From Salticus scenicus (lineage: Eukaryota; Arthropoda; Arachnida; Araneae; Salticidae), in the NCBI GenBank assembly GCA_963930645.1, contig CAWVNO010000515.1, positions 372,001-436,000 of the forward strand: DNA of 64,000 bases, written 5' to 3'. The position numbers and the translations under genes are program-made. The notes under the pieces were generated by a model. That model was not told the DNA's origin. It made no database searches and saw only the letters and a program-made list of their open reading frames with translations. Shown piece by piece: positions 1 through 11,777 of this stretch (position 1 is the first letter of the stretch; every line of letters begins with the position of its first letter).

Positions 1-504
1 ATTTAATAACTGTAAAATATACCTTTTTCAGTAACTAACGAGATGTTATTAGGATTTATCTATGAATGCAATTTCTTTGTATAATAATAATTTGTTGTAT
101 GTAATTTCTTTTTTATATGAACAAATTTTTGGTAATATGTAACTGAAGTTTTAATTTACGTTTTAATTTCATTTTTGTTAATTAATGGCCTTCTTACAGC
201 TTAAGCGAAGTTGAATCTAATCTATTAAATACAGGTAATTCGTTTGTAAGCGATAAGAAGTGCCTTCTTAATCACAATGCCTTCTTCTCACATTTTATTT
301 TAAGATGCTTATATAAAGAGTGTTAAGCGCAAGGTGAATTATTTTGTGTAATTTAATTAGGTGCAGTTTTCTTACTAGCAGCACGTGGCTTCTTAAAACA
401 GAAAAGGCCAAAGCAGTCAAAATGACTTCTTTCATCATTAGATTTACATTGAGAATTCCATATCCTGCCTTTCTTGTGTTGAATAGAATATAATGAAACT
501 CTTC
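1..504. other. AT-rich stretch, nothing recognised
   Basis: AT-rich sequence with no convincing coding region, repeat boundary or RNA gene. The short open frame on the minus strand through 295-648 has no recognisable motif and overlaps a dispersed repeat, so I do not call it a gene. Confidence 0.5.
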
Positions 505-665
505 CAAATGTCCACCTCTACTTAAGGTCCACCTCCCCATATGGTCAATTTTATCCAATCGCAATTTTTCCCGTAGGACTTTAATACTGATTTGCCTCCA
601 TTGAAGTCCTATACCTAAATACGCACTTCTCTCAGGGAGGGGTGTCACATTTTACGAGAGCAGAT
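505..665 (+). repeat. Dispersed repeat, copy 1 (partner at 49503-49672)
   Basis: This stretch shares an ordered series of words with 49503-49672: CCACCTCTA(C/T)TTAAGG, CCACCTCC, GGTCA, then CTTTAATACTGATTT, and finally a CGAGAGCA block. The order and spacing are conserved but the copies are clearly diverged. Neither copy has recognisable ends. It is probably a fragment of an old interspersed element. Confidence 0.5.
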
Positions 666-1910
666 TATTTTATTTTTTCTATATCTTGAATCGACTCTTG
701 TCCACCATATAATTGAAAATAATCTCAATTTGTAAAATATTAATCTGTGTCTAGAGAAAATAATTAAGTAGTAAGTCTTCATATTTCTAAATTCGCGTAC
801 TTGGAGATAAAATTCAAGATTAGAAAAGAGAATTTTATGTCATACTATTATTTAGCAAACAAATTTAAATTCAATGACTTCAGAATGGGTAATGTGTATT
901 TTAATTGGCAAAAGAAAAGTATTAGTTAATACACACATACACACACACACACATATATATATAAAGATAAAAGTTCTATTTCTTTTCAGGAAACTTTAGT
1001 GGAAATTTATAGAGTACCCCTAGAGACTCCCCTCCCCCTCAGGGGAGAATTTAAGCTGAGGCCCGTGAGGCCTGGGCCTAGGAGCGCCGTTTTGAGTTGC
1101 GCCAAATTTTTACAAGTGATTAAAATTTGAATGGTGGAGCTGGAGGCGATTAAAGTTTGAAAAATGACAGGATTTGAAAAGGAAACCTGATATAAAAGAT
1201 AATTAAAACTGAAAATTATCATCGTTTTGTCGACTATAAAAAGCGAGGCAAAATTTATTAGTTTATTAATTTATAAGAAAGGTTCGATTTTATACACAAA
1301 TTCAAATATAAAGAGCAACAAATTCAAAACTGATTAGATTTTCAATCGTCAGTACAAACAAATTTGGAAGATCCTTGTTACGACTGAAACACGTTTTTAT
1401 TTTAAGAGAGAAAATTACTTTTTTAAAATAATTATGTAATGATTTGAATAGAAATTAAAAAACAGGAAGCTGTAAAATTAATATTATGAAGCATAGCAGT
1501 TTGTCTATTTATGAAACATAATAATTTCCATATTAATTTGTTGCAAATATAAACGTAATATTTGTCTGTTCGTTAATAATTAAATAAAAATTTTAATTTT
1601 GCGTATTTAATCATATAGTCAAAGGAGAAACGAAATAAAGCAATCTTTTTCATGATTGCACTAAATGAATTTACTTTTTAAATATGAGCTGTTTATTATA
1701 TGAAATGTTTCACGGTGATTGATGTATCGAATAACAATATAGTTTTCCTTATTTTTATTATATTTATTATTATAATTATAATGCATATGCATAATATTTC
1801 AAAATATGGGGGGGGGGGTCCATAGACAAATGGGCCTAGGGCACAGTCTAACTTTAACCCGCCTCTGCCCCCCCCCCCTCCTCTTTCACAAATGATGCTA
1901 AGTTTAAAAA
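666..1910. other. AT-rich stretch with microsatellites and G/C-rich patches
   Basis: Contains a CA/TA microsatellite near 935-962. Two GC-rich patches lie near 1019-1095 and 1800-1880; both contain GGGCCTAGG and may be remnants of one element's ends. Poly-G (about 1808-1818) and poly-C (about 1869-1878) runs are present. No coding evidence. Confidence 0.45.
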
Positions 1911-2089
1911 TCTGGTGTGAAACAACCACACGACTTCCATTACCAACTATTACACGTATTATATGCACTTTTTGAAGATAATGTTATCAGAAGACATAGG
2001 ATTGACCTAATGAAATAAACACCTAAAGATTTTCCAATAAGAGAAAGTTAATACACGTGTAAAGACATTAAAAAAAAGTTTACACAGCA

Positions 2090-2121
<32 letters not shown>

Positions 2122-2855
2122 ACCGATTTCCGAGATCTAAAACTAATCTATCTGATGAGGATGACTATTAGTTTTCCTGTGATAACCAAGTAAAGTATGA
2201 GAAAGGATGTGTAAAATGGGTTTATGTAACAATTTTCAAGAAAAGCGTTAGAGCCGTTTTTGAGATACAGACTTTTACCAAAGCTTGGCATAAAGAATTT
2301 TTGCCCAGAAAACAACAATTACATGCAAAAGGATATTTAAAAGAAGGTTAATATGGCAAGTTTGAAAAACATTCATACAACCATTTTGAAAGGAGCGCAC
2401 TTGCAGGACCTGAAATTGAGCTATTTATACAGGACGCCTGTCAATTTTCCTGAACTAACCACCTATATCATTCGAAAGGACAGCTAATAGAGTGTTTATA
2501 AAGCGATTTTGAAGAAAATCGTTAGAGCCGCTTTTGAAATACGGACTTACACTTCCGGTTTCGGATGTCCCTTTCTGGTTTTCCAATTTTCATCAAAATT
2601 TGGAAATTTCATCTGTACACCTGACCTGCTTCAATGGTAAAGTTTCGTAGTTCTATCTTTATTAGTTTCCGAGATATAATAGCCAGAAGATTCCCCCCCC
2701 CCCACACACACACACATACACACTGACCAATTGCCAAAAACCACTTTTTTGGATCAGGAGACCTTAAAACATGTAAATCAGGTGAAATCTCGATATCGAA
2801 TTTTTTGCCCGAATGCAGTACTTCCATTGCTTACGGTAGTCGAGTAATGGAAGTA
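1911..2855 (+). mobile_element. H1-family non-autonomous element, full copy (Helentron-like ends)
   Basis: Begins TCTGGTGTG, with GTGTG pairing to CACAC a few bases later, followed by CGACTTCCATTACC. Ends in a strong hairpin in which CTTCCATT pairs with AATGGAAG, then TAA (2821-2855). The 5' subterminal ACTTCCATTACC is the inverse of the 3' arm, giving asymmetric inverted repeats. The interior shares long blocks with 3460-4190 and 17083-18350, and has a poly-T run near 2091-2117 and a CA microsatellite near 2702. There is no open frame of note. The Helentron/Helitron2 assignment is inferred from end structure only. Confidence 0.6.
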
Positions 2856-3459
2856 AAAATATGTTCCAATGTATGAAAAAATTCTTTGAAAATATAATTA
2901 TTGCTAAAAAGCTTTTAAAATTCAAACCAGTTTATATTAATGATATTTAGAAAGTTTTATAGACAAACAGAGTAAATATGAATAGTTAAAACAATTCCTT
3001 TTATAGAATTTTTTGCCTGAATAAGATTTTATGAACAACTTCTATTAAAAGGCCACTTTACTAAAGAACCGATTACCTACAACACAGTGACTAGCCCTCT
3101 TATGGAGGTTTCTGTATGCAGAAATTTTAATGAATTCAATACAAATAGTTGAAAGTTTCTTTAAATATAAAATGAAAGGTGAAATAATTCATTATAAGTA
3201 TTGATAGTTATTGTGAAAAAAAGGAAGTATTTTTATTTCGATAAACGGATATCTCGATTACATCGGAAGCATATAACAGTCGGGCGGATATATAGTTGAT
3301 GCGAGGAATTATCAATAGTATCAATTTACCTTTATTATCTGGAATGTTATCTTCCGAAACAAATCAGGAAGTTTATTCATTACAAGTCGAACGAAAATAA
3401 AAACCATTTTTAAAAACTAGGTCATTAAATCAAGATTTACAAAAACAAAAAAGAGTGTA
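2856..3459. other. AT-rich stretch, nothing recognised
   Basis: Unassigned AT-rich sequence between two copies of the same element family; no coding or RNA evidence. Confidence 0.45.
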
Positions 3460-4190
3460 AATTTTGTACAGCTGGCCCAGTTTTACATTTAAAAAAAAAG
3501 TGATCTACCTAATCAGGATGACTGTTAATTTTCCTTTAATAACCAAGTAATACATAAGGCTATCTAAAATGGATTTATGTAACGATTTTCAAGAAAATCA
3601 TTAGAGCCGTTTTTGAGATACCGACTTTTGCCAAAACTTGGCAAACTCAATTATTGACCGGAAAACAGTAATTACATACAAAAGGATATTTAAAAGGAAG
3701 TTAATATGGCAAGTTTGAAAAATCCGTGCAGCCATTCTTAAAGGAACGCACTTGCGAGGCCTGAAATTGATCTATTTATACAGGACGCCAATCAATTTTC
3801 CTGAACTAACCAACTATATCATTCGAAAGGACATCTAATAGAGTGTTAAGTGTTTATATAGCAACTTAGAAGAAAATCGTTTGAGCCGTTTTTGAGATAC
3901 AGACTTCTGTTTTTCCAATTTTCACCAAATTTTGGAAAATTCATCTGTACACCAGACCTGTTTCAATCCTAAAGTTTCGTAGTTTTATCTTTATTACCTT
4001 CCGAGATATAATAGCGAGAAGATTCCGCACATACTTATACACACACACATACACACTGACCAATTGCCAAAAAGTACTTTTCTGGACTCGGGAGACCTTA
4101 AAACACGTAAATCAGATGAAATCTCGATATCGAATTTTTGAACCGAATACAATACTTCCATTACCTACGGTAGTCCGGTAATGGAAGTAA
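3460..4190 (+). mobile_element. H1-family element, 5'-truncated copy
   Basis: Matches the interior and 3' end of the element at 1911-2855 block by block, for example AATCAGGATGACT, CCTGAACTAACCA, TCTGTACACC and the CA microsatellite followed by CTGACCAATTGCCAAAA. It ends with the same hairpin, CTTCCATTACC paired with GGTAATGGAAG, then TAA at 4157-4190. I could not find the TCTGGTGTG 5' end, so the copy appears truncated. Confidence 0.6.
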
Positions 4191-4711
4191 TAAATCCCTA
4201 ATTAATCTCGTACAATAAATGATTGTAGGATTAATTAAGTTGAAATTCTTAATGTGATTAACCTTAATTTTTATCCTGAATACATACGGCACTTTAAAAT
4301 ATCTTTTGACACCTATTAAGTGTTCAAGTTACTTTGCAAGCTCTGAAAAGTAGTTTTAACTCCTGGCTAAAATGTTTTAAGTTTCAGTTATAGTCTCTTA
4401 ATATTTTGTAGTGATCCGAACAGAATCCTTGAGTATAGAGTTGTACTGAGATACAGTAATCAGGTAGACATGATGTAAGTCTAAATTTTGTTTAAATATA
4501 TATATATATATATAGTTTATGAATTCGAAAAGCTGGAAGCCCTATCTCATTTAGGAGCGGAGTTATTGGATTTTCCAGAATGATCGACTGATTTCTTTTG
4601 CCAAACCATCTTCAAGACTAAAAAGAGTGAACACTACAATACAAGACCAAAAAGAGAGTCACTACAGAATGGAGTGAACTCAAACTCTCGAACTGGGCGT
4701 TTTTTTCTTTT

Positions 4712-4742
<31 letters not shown>

Positions 4743-4925
4743 AAGACAAGTTGTATCATTCTGAAAAAATTAAACTTTACATATAATACAACAGTAAGGC
4801 AAAGTTTTTGTAATAGTAAAACAACAAATGTTTCTTAAAGTGTGAACCATTCTACATTTTCAATGTAAAACTTATGTTTTTTCGGTCATAAATTAATAAA
4901 AATTGCAAGAGAAAAAAGAATTTTG

Positions 4926-4956
<31 letters not shown>

Positions 4957-5817
4957 GTTAAATTTAATTCAGACATACTATTAAGGATATTCGCTGAAGG
5001 ATAAAATTTTTGGGATATGAAAGGCACATTAATTTGCAGTGCAAAATATTCAAGTTTCGTAAAATATCTGAATAATCACTTTTGCGAAAGTTTATGCATG
5101 TAATATTAAAAAATCATTTTTAATAAACTGGTTTTTAAAATAAATACTCTTTATGTTATATGTAGCAAAAGATAATCACTTTTATCATAATTCTTCCTAT
5201 GTCAAATTTAAATTTTGGATGATTTTGTTGATTTGCTATTGATTTTATGAAGTTTAGTTTATTGCGAAATGACTGAATTTTTACATAATTAAGTAGGCCA
5301 AATTTTGATTTGTTTCACCACTCACTCTCACTCATAATACACTTGAACTCACCTATAATAAAAGGTGTGTTCTATAACAAAATACTCCTCTTATCGAATA
5401 TTATCTAGGAAAAAAACACAGATGTTTAATAGTCGAGAGCGCAATGCATTAAAACATTGATAGGGACCATATGGTCCCTTTATTTACTCTACGCATAAGG
5501 AGCTTATCAAACTAGAGCCGGTAGTAAAGTTCCCCATATTGAAAAGTAGCAGAATTATTACTTTCTATCGTCGTTTATTCTCTTGATATTTTTAGAATGA
5601 AAAGCTAACAGAGATTAAGAAAGTAGTTCCATTAATGGGATAATTTCAAGCGATATGAAAATTTTCATTTAGCATTATGTTTAGCATACGATGTATTTAT
5701 TCTATATTAGTCCATAAAAAACTACTACTTTCAACATGCGATAAATGCACTGACCACTTTTCAGTGGGTCACCTGGAATAGAGTAGGATGAAACATTTTT
5801 CTGTATTACAAGATATG
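4191..5817. other. AT-rich stretch with microsatellites
   Basis: Contains a TA dinucleotide run near 4497-4514, a CT dinucleotide run near 4713-4742 and a poly-T run near 4929-4956. No gene or bounded repeat recognised. Confidence 0.5.
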
Positions 5818-5825
5818 GTTATAGT

Positions 5826-6111
5826 CAGAGCCTGATTAAGGGGGAAGCACACATTATCTCCGCTCTCACCGGAATATTTTTACAATTATTTTTTAATTCA
5901 TGTCATAGAAATTCCACGCTTTGGCGAGGAAATATTTTTTATAAAAAAGAACGGTGTGAAACAATCCAATTTACTCACCGTTATTAGACACCAGAATTCT
6001 TTTAAAATAATTTTTAATGAGAATTTTGTGTTTATTATAGGAGGAAAGTATTTGTTAAAAAATAACGGTGTCAGCATAAATAATGTGTGCTTCCCCCTTA
6101 ATCAGGCTCTG
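5826..6111. mobile_element. hAT-type MITE with perfect 8 bp target duplication
   Basis: Terminal inverted repeats of about 30 bp: CAGAGCCTGATTAAGGGG at the left and its inverse at the right, continuing through a shared GAAGCACACATTAT block. The element is flanked on both sides by GTTATAGT (5818-5825 and 6112-6119), an 8 bp duplication typical of hAT transposons. The 286 bp interior has no transposase; the short open frame that crosses its right end is incidental. Confidence 0.85.
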
Positions 6112-6119
6112 GTTATAGT

Positions 6120-6736
6120 TAAAAAATTGGGAAAAGTGAAAATGGAGAATTTAATTTGATTGTGTATTATTTACACATGTAGTCAAATCCGCATTACAAT
6201 AAAAATTCATTGGATAAATTCGATTGGGATATTTTTTTCTATGAAGTATTTTGCAATACGAAATTTGATTTTTAGAGGAAAGGTGAATGAAAGCTGTAAC
6301 AAGAAAAATTAAGTGAAAAAGGGCTATATATTTGTCTTAGTGAAGTAATTGGAAAAAATAAACCTCTAATTGGCAAAAATCAACTATAATCAATAGTTTG
6401 AAGTATTATATTTATTATGTTAAAAAGTACACAAATAATCGCATGTAATTTTGGGGTAAGACATGACATTGAGACTCAAGTCTTCAATCACGTCAAAACA
6501 TTAGAGTGTAATAATCGTTAAAAAGCAAATAAAAACTACATTTAGCTACTTTGCTTGCGTTAGACCAGATCTCGAAAGGCTGAAATACGAACCTTCTTCA
6601 GGTAATAAAAAGTCGGCGCGAGTTCAGCATAAAAGCAGAAATCTGTTGTACGTGTATCTACATTTTCCCCCAAATTCTTATGCACTTACTATCATTCACT
6701 ACGGTATGTTTGTGAATCTCAACATAATTTAATTGT

Positions 6737-6774
<38 letters not shown>

Positions 6775-6809
6775 ACAGGGAAAAAAAAAAAACGTACATT
6801 TATTTAAAA
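6120..6809. other. AT-rich stretch with long poly-T
   Basis: Unassigned sequence with a poly-T run of about 34 bases near 6740-6773 followed by poly-A. No coding evidence. Confidence 0.45.
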
Positions 6810-7861
6810 CTAGCAGGCTACGCCCGCTTCGCTGGTCACTATATTTAAATGAATTTTCAAAAGAATTGGATCAGTATTTATTTTTTACATCACATTATAA
6901 ATGAAAACTTAATTAAAAAAATAATAATTTGTACATAAATAAATAAATAAATAAACATTAAAATTGCTCTAGACCTTGCTTCGAGTACCCGTTGCCTACG
7001 GCAGCTTTTTTTCCCCTCCCGTGCTGCATCGGGGGGGGGGGGTCTAGGTTTCCAGTGTCTGCAAAAAGTCTTTCCCGTGCACTTCAATCTGAGTATTTAT
7101 CGATGACATGTGGATCTTCTGTTGTTTAAGAACTACGATTTTAAAGATGAATGTATCTTAGCATCTGTTATATGTTTTTGTTTTTTAACCGTGCGTTTTA
7201 TAGCCCCCGTTATTTACACTGTATTACGATTTGATTCCGACCAGTATAACAAAATAAAATAATAAGTAGATTTTCTTTTAAAAGGAATTAAATACATGAA
7301 AACAAATAAATTTTAATCAGTTTAATCCTTTCCACTATATACTGAAATCCCCCCCCCCCCCAATAAATATTATAAATTAAAAAAAAAAAAAAAAAAAAAG
7401 AAAAAAAGACTTTTATTTTAAAGTAATTAATTTAAAACGAAAAATAAAAAGTTGTTATACTATAAAAATTATACATAAACATAATAATTTATTTATATTG
7501 CATTACCATTTGATTTTCAATGAATATAATAAAGAAAAAAAAAAAGAGAGAGAGACAGAATTTCGCCTTCAAATGAATGCATTAAATAAAAAATAAATAG
7601 TGAAATAACCGTTGCTAAGATACGCAGAGAATCAGTCAAAGAATTAAATTTATGAAAAATGAAGCATTAAAGCCAATATTTAAAATCGAAAAAATATTAA
7701 TTTAAAAAATTCGAATTTGAAATTCGAAAAAATCTTGATGAGGTGCACACCTGCACGGTCCCATGTACCTATATGCCAAATTTGGAAGCTCTGCTATCAA
7801 TAGTGTGAGCACCAGAGCGCAGACAGACACACACACAGACACTTCTTTTTATTTATATAGA
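6810..7861 (-). mobile_element. Non-autonomous Helitron, complete
   Basis: Read on the minus strand it starts TCTATATAAATAAAAAG directly after an A and ends GCGGGCGTAGCCTGCTAG directly before a T. That is the canonical Helitron signature: 5' TC, a 3' GC-rich near-palindrome, CTAG, and insertion between A and T without target duplication. The interior is AT-rich with poly-A and poly-C runs and a GTCTGTGTG microsatellite next to the 5' end, and has no helicase. Its 3' end closely resembles the end at 41247. Confidence 0.7.
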
Positions 7862-9512
7862 TGAGGAAAATAAATTAGAAAAATTAGAAAATAAATTAGA
7901 AATATCAGTCGTATCGTCACAAATAAGGTACCAAATGAAAGGGAAAATTTTTGTTAATCCAATGGATTAAACAGCTTATCGATCGGACAATTAAATTTTT
8001 TGAAATTAACTAAAGTATGAATTTTAGGTGGCAACAGCAGAAGATTGTATGGAAACCGTTTGGAGGAAAAAAAAAAATTCTACTTCACATTAAGTCACAT
8101 GTTTTTGAAGTGGGATTAAAAATTGCAGTTTTTATTTTTATTTTTTAAATTTTCTCTCACGAACACAAAACTATAATATACAGCCTGTAACCCCACAAGA
8201 CCAACTTGCATTTCAAATTTCGTCAATTTTTTTGATTAATAAACAAAAAAGTTACTTTTTTTTTTCAAATTAAACTGTATTCTAACTTCGAAAAGATTTG
8301 TGTGATACAATACATTAAGAATTTGGGTTTTAAAAGTTTTTTTAAATAGATCATTTCATTTATTGAAAGATAGTGCTCGGTTATTTCGAGACAAAACAAT
8401 TATTAAGCGATTTTGCAATTTATTACGTAGCTTACAAAGTGCCAGTTTATCTTCATTTAATACCAATGTTAGGTACATTTTTTTCCTTGATCCTTAATTG
8501 TTGCGAGAAATGCTTTTGTTTCTCATTAATACTGATAAACCGTGTCTATGTCTTATACTTATATCAATCCCTTTTGAAGAAGTCACATCCGAAAAAAAGG
8601 AAGAAGGAAATGATTGGCAGAATGAGATGTCCACTCCTGGTAATTGTTTTAGTTACGGAAGGAAAAGTATTGACGGTCTCACTTATCCATTTCCTCGGAT
8701 GTCCTTTACCTTCATAAGAAATTCTGCTTCATTAAGGTTGATTCTGATCGAACAGATATTTTCTAGGAAATCTTAAAGCATTTTATTGTTTCCGAGCGTA
8801 TACTATGTAAGGAAAGTATTGTAAACAAGAAAAAGAATCGGATTATGGCTTGTGATGTGATTATTTGATTATCTTGGTGTATCTACAGGTTTAGTGGTCT
8901 TCTGGATTATGTTTTGCTGTTTTTACGTTGATGTATGTATGTGCGTGTACTAATATGTGTGTCTGAGAGAGCGAGCACGACAACGTCCGATATAGCAACA
9001 TTTTGGTACGATTGTTATAGATCATCGTCGCACGAATTGTATAGATTTTCTTTAAAGCATGACTCATAGCTCTTTAACTTTTTTAATAACTTTTTTTGGC
9101 AATTTTCTGCGATTAAACATGATAAAATTGTCTTATAAAGAAATATTGGTGCTAAAAACCCGTATAAGTTGGCACCTATGCGCATCCTTCTTCAAAGAAT
9201 GCAACCAACGTAAAGTATCCCATGACACGTGCTTTTCAAGTTTTCATCAATGAAGGTCATTTGTCACGCCCATCAACCCACTTTTGGACAAGGGGTGTCA
9301 AAGATTTTTCGCTATGTCATGCAATAACGGACGGATCAGGCCATTTCACTCATCACGTGACCGATAAAAGTCTTTCTCAATCTTCGTTACACTTTGAAAA
9401 GGAACTTTAGTATTCAATGAGCTCTCTAGTTAAATATCTAGGGTTTCCCCCCTACTACAAATAGGTTGACAGAATGTACCTGATAATGAAAAAATAAAAG
9501 TATAAAAAATAT
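7862..9512. other. Presumed first-intron sequence of the exon at 9519-10143; no other gene recognised
   Basis: Open frames of 60-115 residues at 8373-8776 and 9059-9410 on the plus strand have no recognisable motif and overlap one another in different frames, so I do not call them genes. If the exon at 9519-10143 is real, this whole stretch, and probably everything leftward, is intron. I looked for a reverse-strand homeodomain helix-3 signature here and saw none. Confidence 0.4.
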
Positions 9513-9518
9513 ACTTAC
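9513..9518 (-). other. Splice donor site of the homeobox-like exon
   Basis: On the minus strand the coding frame runs into TCG|GTAAGTAT, a near-perfect GT donor. The frame stays open for about 29 more codons, but these read as hydrophobic low-quality sequence with no composition match to the exon. The intron would be phase 1 (one base of a glycine-type codon before the break). Confidence 0.7.
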
Positions 9519-10143
9519 CGACATTGGTATTCGGCACTGCAATGACTGGTGATGGAAGAATTCTCGTGCTGCCTAATTTTTGTCCATAATTGGTCAAGTC
9601 TAAAATAGTTGATGGACTGCACCAAGACGATCGTACGCAACTGTCTTGCTTGAAGTACGCAGAAATATGCTCGTTGAAATCACTGGCATGGAATGTAAAC
9701 ACATTTGCAGAACGATTTAAATTTGAAAATGGCGGTGATGATGCGATTGCTGGTGAATAATAGCCATATCTTGTTGCAGGTGCTAGAGTCGGAGAATGAG
9801 GAGGCATAAAAGCTGATGTCGTTGATGGAAGCAATGGACTAGCTACTTGATTCATAGAATAGCAATGTTGTTCAGAAAGTTTTTTTATAGTTACGTCGTT
9901 TTCATTTGTTGGAGAAAAACATTTGTTGCATGGTGAAGATGGTGGAGTTTCGCGCACCTTTTCTTTTTTATTTCGTGTATCATTCAAAATGTCTTCTATC
10001 ATGAAAGAAAGAGCAGGTCTTTTTCTATTTATCTCCTCTCTGTTCGTAACGGCATTTCTAACAGTTCCATCATTCTTCGATATATGTGCGCATAGTGCGG
10101 ATTCTTCTCTTTTTGTTCGACAGGTTTCGACAGGTAACATCAT
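9519..10143 (-). CDS. First coding exon of a putative NK-like homeobox transcription factor (eh1 motif); homeodomain not in exon
   Basis: The exon holds 208 codons plus one base. The start is the first of two tandem ATGs; an in-frame TAA lies 33 bases upstream (10174-10176), which supports this start. Residues 47-53 read FMIEDIL, an exact fit to the Groucho-binding eh1 pattern F-x-I-x-x-I-L, preceded by a basic KRPALS. Homeodomain proteins of the Barx, Bsx, Hhex, Dbx and Lbx groups carry very similar words near their N-termini. The rest is Ser/Pro/Asn-rich and looks disordered (SSPPFSNLN, PPHSPTLAPATRYGYYSP), as expected upstream of a homeodomain. The exon ends at a strong donor. Base composition and codon use are richer than in the neighbouring noncoding DNA. 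The protein would be nuclear and repressive if this is right. The homeodomain itself was not found in the window, so the exact family is open, and a non-homeobox eh1 protein is possible. Confidence 0.6.
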
Positions 10144-10310
10144 TTGAAGATATTTCGAAATTTTTGAGTAGTGTTAAAAATTATTAAAATTGTCTAACTG
10201 TTCTTCATTACACGTCTTCTTAAGTTACAATAAAATGCTGAAATGAAAAAAAAAAAAATAATAATAATATAAAAAATACATGTAATTTTTTCTTTTTTTT
10301 CGAATATATA

Positions 10311-11420
10311 CACTATCTACTAATACGTATTTCGACACTTTCGAATTTAGACATTTTGTTAAATATCTAGAAAAGTTCTTTTGCAATCATCTTGGAACTT
10401 TAAAAGTGCAAAGAACATGTTATACCTCACATTTTTCAGCAAAAGTTGTGTCCTGAAAAGGAAAAGTTAGACCAGTAAAAAATTTAACAAATATCAAAAT
10501 GTTTTGAATCACCCTGTAAAAGATAAGGCTTTAAATGCATTTTGGCTGTAGCATGTAATTATGAAGACTTTTTTCATTATATGTATGAAATTTTATGAGG
10601 TTACCACATATATTCATGGAGATATAACAATTTCTTTAAAAAAATTGCGAACACAATTCCCACTTTTTTAATTATAACACGTATGGTATTAGACCCAGGG
10701 CAAAGCCATTTTTAGGAAATATGGCATCATTAGACAGCATACAGCAATTAGAATGCAAAAATGACAAATATATTACGAAATTTGGGCACTTTTACTAAAT
10801 AATTTTTAACTACGCATGTGCAAGCTTTATAAAAATTTCATTTGCATAATTTAATAGTCAAAAATATTGAGCAACTTATAAAAACTCCAAAATAAAATAT
10901 CGAGTAAATTCAAAATGTTACGAGAGATAGAATAAACAGAATTTCAATTCTCTCAAAATAAAAGCTAAACTATAAGGGGTTTTACTTATATTTTTATTTT
11001 GATTCAATCAATGACCAATGGTAATACAGTGTTTTTGCTGATTGTAAATAAATATTGATAAAACCCCACCCCCTAACATCTTTTTTTTTTTTTTTTTTTT
11101 TGAGAAAAACTTTAACTTTGTTCATTCTATCTCTCGTAACGTTTTAAATTTACACGATATTTGTATGGGGTTTTCATATAAGTTATTCAATACCTTTGGC
11201 TATTAAATTATGCAAATGAAATTTTTATAAAGCTTGCGCATGCGTAATTAAAAATTATTTAGTAAAAGTGCTCACATTTCGTAAGCTATTTAACATTTTT
11301 GTATTCTGATTGCTGTATGCTGTGTCTAATAAAGTATGCCTATTTCCTGAAAATGGCTTTGCACTCGGTCTAATACCCTACGTGTTACGTATAATTAAAA
11401 AAGTGGAAATTGTTTTCGCA

Positions 11421-11452
<32 letters not shown>

Positions 11453-11775
11453 AATTGTTATATCTCCATGAATATAGGAGGTAACCTCATAAAATTTCTT
11501 ATACATAATGAGAAAAATCTTCATAATCGTATGCTACAGCCAAAACGCATTTAAAGCATTTTCTTTTACAAGGTGGTCCAAAACATTTTGAATTTTGTTT
11601 AATTTTTTACTGGTCCCCTTTTACTCTTCAGGATACAGCTTTTGCTGAAAAATATGAGGTATAACATGTTCTTTACACTACCAAAGTTTCAAGATGTGAT
11701 TCCAAAAGAATTTTTCTAGATATTTTACAAAATGTCTAAATTCGGAAGTGTCCAAATATTTATTGGTAGATAGTG
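10311..11775. mobile_element. 1465 bp foldback element (palindromic, Tc1/mariner-like ends), copy 1
   Basis: Starts CACTATCTACTAATACGT and ends with the inverse, ACTTATTGGTAGATAGTG-like, flanked by TA on both sides (10309-10310, 11776-11777). The left arm (10311 to about 10960) is the inverse of the right arm (about 11100-11775) along its whole length with scattered mismatches. Paired landmarks are AGCAAAAG/CTTTTGCT, CATGGAGATATAACAA and ATTATGCAAATGAAA. The central ~140 bp contains a poly-T run and is unpaired. A second copy of the same size lies at 24411-25874. There is no transposase; end sequence and TA duplication suggest mobilisation by a Tc1/mariner enzyme. Confidence 0.8.
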
Positions 11776-11777
11776 TA

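Noticed and set aside
8373..8776. Two overlapping plus-strand open frames
   Set aside because: Different frames of one stretch, no recognisable motif, Ser/Leu/Phe-rich AT-driven composition.
9059..9410. Plus-strand frames considered as a gene divergent from the homeobox-like exon
   Set aside because: No motif, two overlapping frames, and the region falls in the predicted first intron of the minus-strand gene.
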